From Amycolatopsis tolypomycina (GTDB lineage: Bacteria > Actinomycetota > Actinomycetes > Mycobacteriales > Pseudonocardiaceae), in NCBI RefSeq assembly GCF_900105945.1, contig NZ_FNSO01000004.1, positions 2,604,001 through 2,668,000 on the forward strand: a stretch of 64,000 nt of DNA, in the 5' to 3' direction. A program made the position numbers and the translations under genes. Shown here piece after piece: positions 59,450 through 64,000 of this stretch. Numbering within the stretch: position 1 is the stretch's first letter; each line of letters begins with the position of its first letter. The notes beneath the pieces are model-generated. The model worked only from the letters and a program-made list of their open reading frames with translations, made no database searches and had not been told where the DNA came from.

Positions 59450-60838
59450 TCACCAGGCGAACCGTTCGGAGTGGACGCGGTCGGCGGGGACGCCGGCGCG
59501 GCGGGCGCTGTCGAGGACGGCGTCGATCCAGGCGTCCGGGCCGCAGACGTAGACGTCGTGGTCGGCGATGTCGGGCACCAGGTGGCGCAAGACGTGCTCG
59601 TCGGGCACCGGGGCGTACCCGGCGGGCAGCCAGGACGGGCGGTGGTGGGGACGTGGGCCGAGCAGGTAGTGGATCCGGACGCCGCGGCGGGCGGCCAGGT
59701 CGTCGAGTTCGTGTCGGAACAGCAGGTCCGCCGGGCGGCCGGCACGGTGGAACAGCACGGCTTCACCAGGCTGGTAGGGGAGTTCTTCCAGCAGCGCGCG
59801 CAACGGGGTGATCCCGATGCCGGACGCGAACAGGGCGATCTTCCATCCTTTTCGGACGGTCCCGGTCAGCCGGCCGTACGGGCCTTCGAAGAAGGCCCGC
59901 GTGCCCGGCTGCAGGGTGGCGAGACGGCGGCTGCCCGGGCCGAGGTCCTTCGCGGTGATCCGCAGCCGGTGTCCGTCGGGGGCGGCGGAGAGGGAGAGCG
60001 GCTTGCCGCGCGTCCAGCCCGGGCCTGCCGGGAACCGCCAGATGCAGAACTGGCCCGCGGCGGTGGGGAGCCGGTCGAGGTCGCGGCCGCGCAGGTACAC
60101 CGAGACGACGCCGGGTGCTTCCGGCACGACCTCTTCGACGACCAGCCGGTGCCGCGCATTGAGCCACACCGGCCGTCCCACCCGGAACACGAGCACGGCG
60201 CCCGCCGCCGCGGCGTACGCGGTCCACCAGAACGCGGTCGCCACCGGGGAGGCGGTGAAGTCGGCGCCGGTCCAGAGCTGGTGGGGGAGGGCGAGCCCGG
60301 CGCCGAGATAGGCGTAGAGGTGCAGCAGGTGCCAGGACTCGTAGCGCAGCCGCCGCCGGGCCGCGCGCATGGACGTCACGGCGACCATGCCGAGCGCCGC
60401 GGTCCCGGCGGCGGCGGCCAGGAGCATGCCCGGATAGGTCGTCACCAGCGTCCAGGTTTCGCCCAGGACGCCCGAGCCGTCGGTGGCCGCGTAGCCGAGG
60501 GTGATGAGCACCAGGTGCGCGGCCAGCAGCGTGATCGACGTGAAGCCGGCGATCCGGTGCCGCCGGGCGAGGTCGTCCTGGCCGTAGCTGCGTTCGACCC
60601 ACGGGATCCGCGCCATGAGCAGCAGCTGCAGCAGCAAAAGATCCGCCGACAGAAGCCCGGTGAGCCGTCCGGTGGAGGTGAAGAAGTCGGTGGTGAGGTC
60701 CTGCAGGCCGCGGCCGGACACCCAGAGCGCGACCACGAACAGCACGCTCGCCCAGGCGGTGAGCCCGGCGATGTCGCGCCACCACCCGCGGACCGTGGGC
60801 CGCGCGAGGCGGCGGGTGGTGAGGGTGGTGGTGGACAT
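59450..60838 (-). CDS. Ferric-reductase-like transmembrane flavocytochrome
   Basis: The 462-residue protein has an N-terminal six-helix domain with heme-ligand-type His (HRIAGFTSITLLAAHLVLIT, LRYESWHLLHLYAYLGAGLA). A ferredoxin-NADP reductase module follows: FAD motif GKPLSLSAAPDG, GPYGRLTG, NAD(P) motif ALFASGIGITPLRALL, and C-terminal VYVCGPDAWIDAVL. It moves electrons from NAD(P)H across the membrane, here to the flavinylated protein. GAGGAG precedes the start; the frame is open upstream only as a shadow. Confidence 0.9.
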   Translation of the reverse strand: MSTTTLTTRRLARPTVRGWWRDIAGLTAWASVLFVVALWVSGRGLQDLTTDFFTSTGRLTGLLSADLLLLQLLLMARIPWVERSYGQDDLARRHRIAGFTSITLLAAHLVLITLGYAATDGSGVLGETWTLVTTYPGMLLAAAAGTAALGMVAVTSMRAARRRLRYESWHLLHLYAYLGAGLALPHQLWTGADFTASPVATAFWWTAYAAAAGAVLVFRVGRPVWLNARHRLVVEEVVPEAPGVVSVYLRGRDLDRLPTAAGQFCIWRFPAGPGWTRGKPLSLSAAPDGHRLRITAKDLGPGSRRLATLQPGTRAFFEGPYGRLTGTVRKGWKIALFASGIGITPLRALLEELPYQPGEAVLFHRAGRPADLLFRHELDDLAARRGVRIHYLLGPRPHHRPSWLPAGYAPVPDEHVLRHLVPDIADHDVYVCGPDAWIDAVLDSARRAGVPADRVHSERFAW

Positions 60839-60885
60839 CGGGCTCCTCGGGTGATCGCTACGGGAGCCACCCTTCCGGAGCCCGG

Positions 60886-62265
60886 TTAGCCGTCGACGTG
60901 ACCAGGGTGAGAGTTCGGTAAGAGCCGATCCACGCCGACGGTGAACCCGACCACAGCGCCGCCGCCCGGGCGCGGCTCGGCGAAGACCGAGCCGCTGTGG
61001 GCCAGCGCGATGTCCCGCACGATGGCCAGGCCGAGGCCGGATCCGGGCAGGCCGCGGGCACCGTCCGCGCGGTGGAAGCGGTCGAACACGCGGGCCGCGT
61101 CGTCGTCGCCGATGCCGGGGCCGCGGTCGAGTACCTCGACGCGGCCGCCGCGCACGACGACCTCGATCGGGCCCTCGGGTGCGAACTTCACGGCGTTTTC
61201 CAGCAGGTTCGTCACCGCCCGCTCCAGCGCCTTCGCCTGGCCGGTCAGCGCGGACGCGTCCGCGCTGACGGTGATGGCACGGTCCGACCGCCGCCGGACG
61301 CGCTCGGCGGCGCGGACGGCGATCTCGCCCAGCTCGACCGGCCCTGGCTCCTCGGCCTCGTAGCGGCGGGTGGCCAGCTCCACGAGCTCGTCCACCAGGT
61401 GGGTCAGCTCGCGGGTCTCCCCGTGGACGTCGTCGAGCAGGCGGGCGCGGGACTCCGGGCTGAGCTCGGCGAACCGGCGCAGGACGCTGGCGTTGGTGCG
61501 GAGACTGGTCAGTGGGGTCCGCAGTTCGTGGGCGGCGTCCTGGACCAGGCGTTCCTGATCGGCGCGGGCGTCGGCGAGGCGACCGAGCATCCGGTCGAAC
61601 GACGTCGCGAGCCTGCCGACCTCGTCCCGCCCGCCGGTGGGTACGGCGACGTCGTCGAGGCGGCCGTCGCTGACCTGCTCGGTGACGTCGGTCAGCCGGA
61701 CCAGCCGCCGGGTGATCTGCCGGGCCAGCAGCCACCCGGCCAGGGCCGCGGCGGCCAGCACGAGCGCGCTGACGCCGGTGATGCGGGCGGCCAGGCCCTT
61801 CAGGACGTGCTGGGACTCGTCGACGTCGATGCCGAGCTGGATCGCCCCGCGACCCGGACCGAGGGCCACGGTGATGACCCGGTAGTCGTCGCGGCCGGCG
61901 GTGAAGTCGGTGTACCGGTGGTCGCCGAGAGCGCCGCTCGCGGCGAGGGCCCGGTCGTCGCCGGTGACGCCGAGGTGCACCGGCCGCCCGCCGACGGGCC
62001 GGGTGGTGCCGTCCGCGGTGATCGCCTGCGCCACCATCGGCTGGGCCTCGTCGTGGTCGTCGTCATCGGGACCGCGGGTGACCGGGCTCGGCGCGAGGAC
62101 CTGCGTCGCCCCGGCGGCGACTTCCGCCGACGTCGTCAGCAGCGACCGGTCGAGTTCGGCGTTGATGCGCTGGGACGCGGCCTGGTAGCTGAAGACCCCG
62201 ACGAGGATCGCCGCCGCCGCGCCGACCCCGGCGAACGCGATGGCGAGCTTGCTGCGCAGGTTCAC
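60886..62265 (-). CDS. Sensor histidine kinase (HAMP, HisKA, HATPase)
   Basis: The 459-residue kinase has two membrane helices ([38 protein letters not shown]), an outer sensor loop of about 140 residues with an acidic patch (GPDDDDHDE), and a HAMP linker. The phospho-acceptor region is [20 protein letters not shown], and the ATP site contains [13 protein letters not shown] and [13 protein letters not shown]. It is of the MprB/TcrY type. The GTG overlaps the regulator stop. Confidence 0.92.
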   Translation of the reverse strand: MNLRSKLAIAFAGVGAAAAILVGVFSYQAASQRINAELDRSLLTTSAEVAAGATQVLAPSPVTRGPDDDDHDEAQPMVAQAITADGTTRPVGGRPVHLGVTGDDRALAASGALGDHRYTDFTAGRDDYRVITVALGPGRGAIQLGIDVDESQHVLKGLAARITGVSALVLAAAALAGWLLARQITRRLVRLTDVTEQVSDGRLDDVAVPTGGRDEVGRLATSFDRMLGRLADARADQERLVQDAAHELRTPLTSLRTNASVLRRFAELSPESRARLLDDVHGETRELTHLVDELVELATRRYEAEEPGPVELGEIAVRAAERVRRRSDRAITVSADASALTGQAKALERAVTNLLENAVKFAPEGPIEVVVRGGRVEVLDRGPGIGDDDAARVFDRFHRADGARGLPGSGLGLAIVRDIALAHSGSVFAEPRPGGGAVVGFTVGVDRLLPNSHPGHVDG

Positions 62266-62945
62266 GCCGGCCGTACCGAGTAGCCCACGCCGCGGACGGT
62301 GTGGATCAGCCCGGTCGCCCCGGCCTGCTCGAGCTTGCGCCGCAGGTAGCCGATGTAGACGGCCAGGTTCTTCGAGTCCGCGCCGAATTCGTAGCCCCAG
62401 ATCCGCTGGTAGATCGTGGTGCGGTCGAGGACGATCCCGGCGTTGCGCACGAGCAGTTCGAGGAGGTCGAATTCGGTTTTCGAAAGGGGGATCTCGGTGC
62501 CCTGCCACCAGACCCGCCGCGCTGCCGGGTCGACCGCGAGTTCGCCCAGCCGCAGCGTGCGCCGCGCGTCCGGTTCGGATGACGTGCGGCGCAGCAGGGC
62601 CCGCAGTCGCGCGAGGAGTTCGTCGAGCTCGAACGGCTTGGGCAGGTAGTCGTCGGCCCCGGCGTCGAGCCCGGCCACCCGGTCGGGCGTCTCGACCCGG
62701 GCGGTGAGCATCAGGATGGGGGTGGGATCGCTTTCGGCCCGCAGTACGCGGCACACGCCGAGGCCGTCGACGCCGGGCATCATCACGTCGAGGACGATCA
62801 CGTCGAACTCGTCCCGCCGGGCGGTGGCGAGCGCGCCGACGCCGTCGCTGACCTCGGTGACGTGGTAGCCCTCGAGATCGAGGGCACGGACCAGCGACTC
62901 CCGGATCGCGCGGTCGTCGTCGGCGAGCAGGACACGGTGCGGCAT
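62262..62945 (-). CDS. OmpR-family response regulator
   Basis: The 227-residue regulator has a receiver domain ([15 protein letters not shown], phospho-Asp in [36 protein letters not shown]) and a winged-helix DNA-binding domain ([45 protein letters not shown]). It resembles MprA. Starts at 62954 or 62957 are possible; 62945 was chosen by alignment to the usual N-terminus. It is co-transcribed with the kinase. Confidence 0.92.
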   Translation of the reverse strand: MPHRVLLADDDRAIRESLVRALDLEGYHVTEVSDGVGALATARRDEFDVIVLDVMMPGVDGLGVCRVLRAESDPTPILMLTARVETPDRVAGLDAGADDYLPKPFELDELLARLRALLRRTSSEPDARRTLRLGELAVDPAARRVWWQGTEIPLSKTEFDLLELLVRNAGIVLDRTTIYQRIWGYEFGADSKNLAVYIGYLRRKLEQAGATGLIHTVRGVGYSVRPA

Positions 62946-63262
62946 GGCCGCCATCATGCCCGCGCGCGGGCTTCCCGTCCCGCCGGGTGTTCGGGAAACC
63001 CCGCGGAGGGTTAGCGGCCGGTAAACGACGCCCGGTCCGGCGAGTCCGCTCTGCGGCCACTATTCTCGTTTTCCGGAATTCTCCGGAGGGTTTCTCCTCC
63101 GTTCGGCAGCTTCGCCGGCCGTGCGCGGAATGTCAGCCTGTGCGGGTCGCTCCGGGCTCCACCGCCCCCGGGCTCGGGGGGACGCGTTCAGGAAGCGCTG
63201 CCGGCGACCCCGCGCCGCGGGTCGCCGGCAGCGCTGTGACTCCGCAATGGACGGTGCCGGCG
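62946..63262. other. Intergenic region upstream of the two-component system
   Basis: No gene is supported. The part near 63060-63090 is less GC-rich (TATTCTCGTTTTCCGGAATT), which suggests promoter DNA for the two-component operon or for the small frame at 63263. I cannot assign exact elements. Confidence 0.4.
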
Positions 63263-63430
63263 ATGGACGTACCCGAGAGCATGCTCTGCGAGCAGTGCCG
63301 GCACCCGATCGCCCCGGAGGACGACCACGTGGTGCGGCAGGTCCGTGACGAGGAGCACTCGATGCCCGCCGTGCTGCACCGCCACTCGCACGCGGAAGGC
63401 GATCCGGCCTGCCGGGCCGTCCCGGATCAG
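63263..63430 (+). CDS. Possible small zinc-ribbon-like protein or fragment
   Basis: The frame starts MDVPESMLCEQCRHPIAPED, with a CxxC pair, and continues DDHVVRQVRDEEHSMPAVLH. The coding character is lost after about 55 codons, although the frame stays open to 63820. It may be a short Cys-containing protein fragment. Real extent and function are unclear. Confidence 0.3.
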
Positions 63431-63499
63431 CGTGGACCGCGGAACGCGGGCTTTCCCGCCCGTCGCCGGCGAGCCGCCGAAGGACGAGTGACCCCGCTC

Positions 63500-63760
63500 T
63501 CCGGTCCGATGGTCACCGCGGTGCGGAACTTCCCTCGCGGGCGGCGACCGCCGTCCGGTACCGGCCGAGCGGGCGGAACCTGTCGAGCGGGGGCGGCTGG
63601 TACGACCTCGTCACCCTTCCGGCCGGACGCCCCGTTGCCGGGTGCCCGCCGCCGGTGCTCATTGCCCCGACGTCAGGGGCGCCCTGCTCGACGGGGCCCG
63701 GCCACCACTGCTCTGCCTGCCGTCCCGGGACGGGCTCAGTTCCGGTCTCGGCGTGGCCGG
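63500..63760 (+). pseudogene. SpoIIE/RsbU-type PP2C phosphatase remnant
   Basis: Reading across frameshifts gives AVRYRPSGRNLSSGGGWYDL and VTLPAGR, matching the start of the SpoIIE catalytic domain (GGDWYD motif, here GGGWYD). It jumps to GCPPPVLIAP and GALLDGARPPLLCLPSRDG, matching its end. The middle, with the metal-binding Asp residues, is deleted. The gene is dead. Confidence 0.5.
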
Positions 63761-63987
63761 GTGAGATCGTCGAAGGAACCGATGACGGCGGGGCGCTGCT
63801 CGACGATCGCCAAGGCGTAGGTGAGCACGAGGTGGGCGGTGCGCGCCTGCTGCGCCTCGGGCTCGTCCGCCCCGCCGCGGCCGAGGACCAGGTTTGCTTC
63901 GTGGCGCAGCCAGCGGTTGCGTTCACGGCGGAGGAGTACGGCCTCCGGTGGTGCGGCGGCGGGTTCGGGGAACTGGGTGTCGGGCAT
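63736..63987 (-). CDS. Hypothetical 83-residue protein
   Basis: The frame starts MPDTQFPEPAAAPPEAVLLR behind AGGAG and continues with a helical, Arg/Glu-rich region (RRERNRWLRHEANLVLGRGG, ARTAHLVLTYALAIVEQRPA). Codon use is regular. I do not recognise the family. Upstream sequence leaves the window after 13 bp. Confidence 0.6.
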   Translation of the reverse strand: MPDTQFPEPAAAPPEAVLLRRERNRWLRHEANLVLGRGGADEPEAQQARTAHLVLTYALAIVEQRPAVIGSFDDLTRPRRDRN

Positions 63988-64000
63988 CGATGAATCTCCT

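Noticed and set aside
63481..63494. AGGAC-GAGT-GACCC, a further DevR-like site
   Set aside because: It stands only before a dead phosphatase remnant outside the island and its spacer is unlike the others; probably chance.

Overview
The window is high-GC actinobacterial DNA with no tRNA, rRNA or CRISPR array. Codon use, fused cydDC, F420-type oxidoreductases, ricin-type secreted hydrolases and close resemblance to mycobacterial dormancy genes suggest a mycelial member of the Pseudonocardiales such as Amycolatopsis. The genus is an inference.

Layout. 0-7.8 kb is ordinary accessory chromosome: the end of a PLP decarboxylase, a secreted SMP-30 protein behind a CebR-type palindrome, a hydrolase-MarR operon with an operator-like inverted repeat, a PET-hydrolase/cutinase homologue, an LppU-type protein with three repeats, and a LacI regulator. 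From about 7.8 to 57.6 kb lies a dormancy/hypoxia island. It holds universal stress proteins, CBS-BON proteins, Acg-type nitroreductases, cytochrome bd (cydA, cydB, cydDC), the DevR/DevS two-component pair, a 129-residue miniature acetate kinase, an Asp23 alkaline-shock cluster, a beta-CASP RNase-like protein, two deazaflavin-type oxidoreductases, a phosphoribosyltransferase, an ABC-2 exporter, a wax-ester/triacylglycerol synthase, a LysM protein, a ribosome-hibernation factor, a PNPOx-like protein, and a group 3b [NiFe]-hydrogenase (hydBGDA plus protease) divergent from hypFCDE. An IS110/IS1111-type element sits exactly at the end of the hibernation-factor gene.

Regulation. About twenty intergenic sites share one 14-bp architecture: a GGGAC- or GTGAC-like arm, four bases (CTTC, TTTG, TTTC, TTCC, GTAA), then a GGCCC- or GTCCC-like arm. 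This is the core layout of the mycobacterial DosR/DevR box. Most sites lie about 35-100 bp before a start codon, and devR itself is in the window. I therefore read the island as one DevR regulon that prepares the cell for oxygen loss: high-affinity respiration, H2/NAD(P)H cycling, lipid storage, ribosome hibernation and stress proteins.

Decay. The island is littered with remnants: an Acg N-terminus between devR and devS, a USP tail, a broken ABC cassette, an MFS gene, a HAF-repeat gene, a Gmad2-LysM gene broken by one base and an SRPBCC fragment. A SpoIIE-type phosphatase remnant lies just beyond it.

57.6-64 kb carries a membrane electron-transfer set (DUF2231, ApbE, FMN-binding protein, ferric-reductase-like protein) ending in an 18-bp hairpin, an OmpR-type two-component system, and small uncertain genes.
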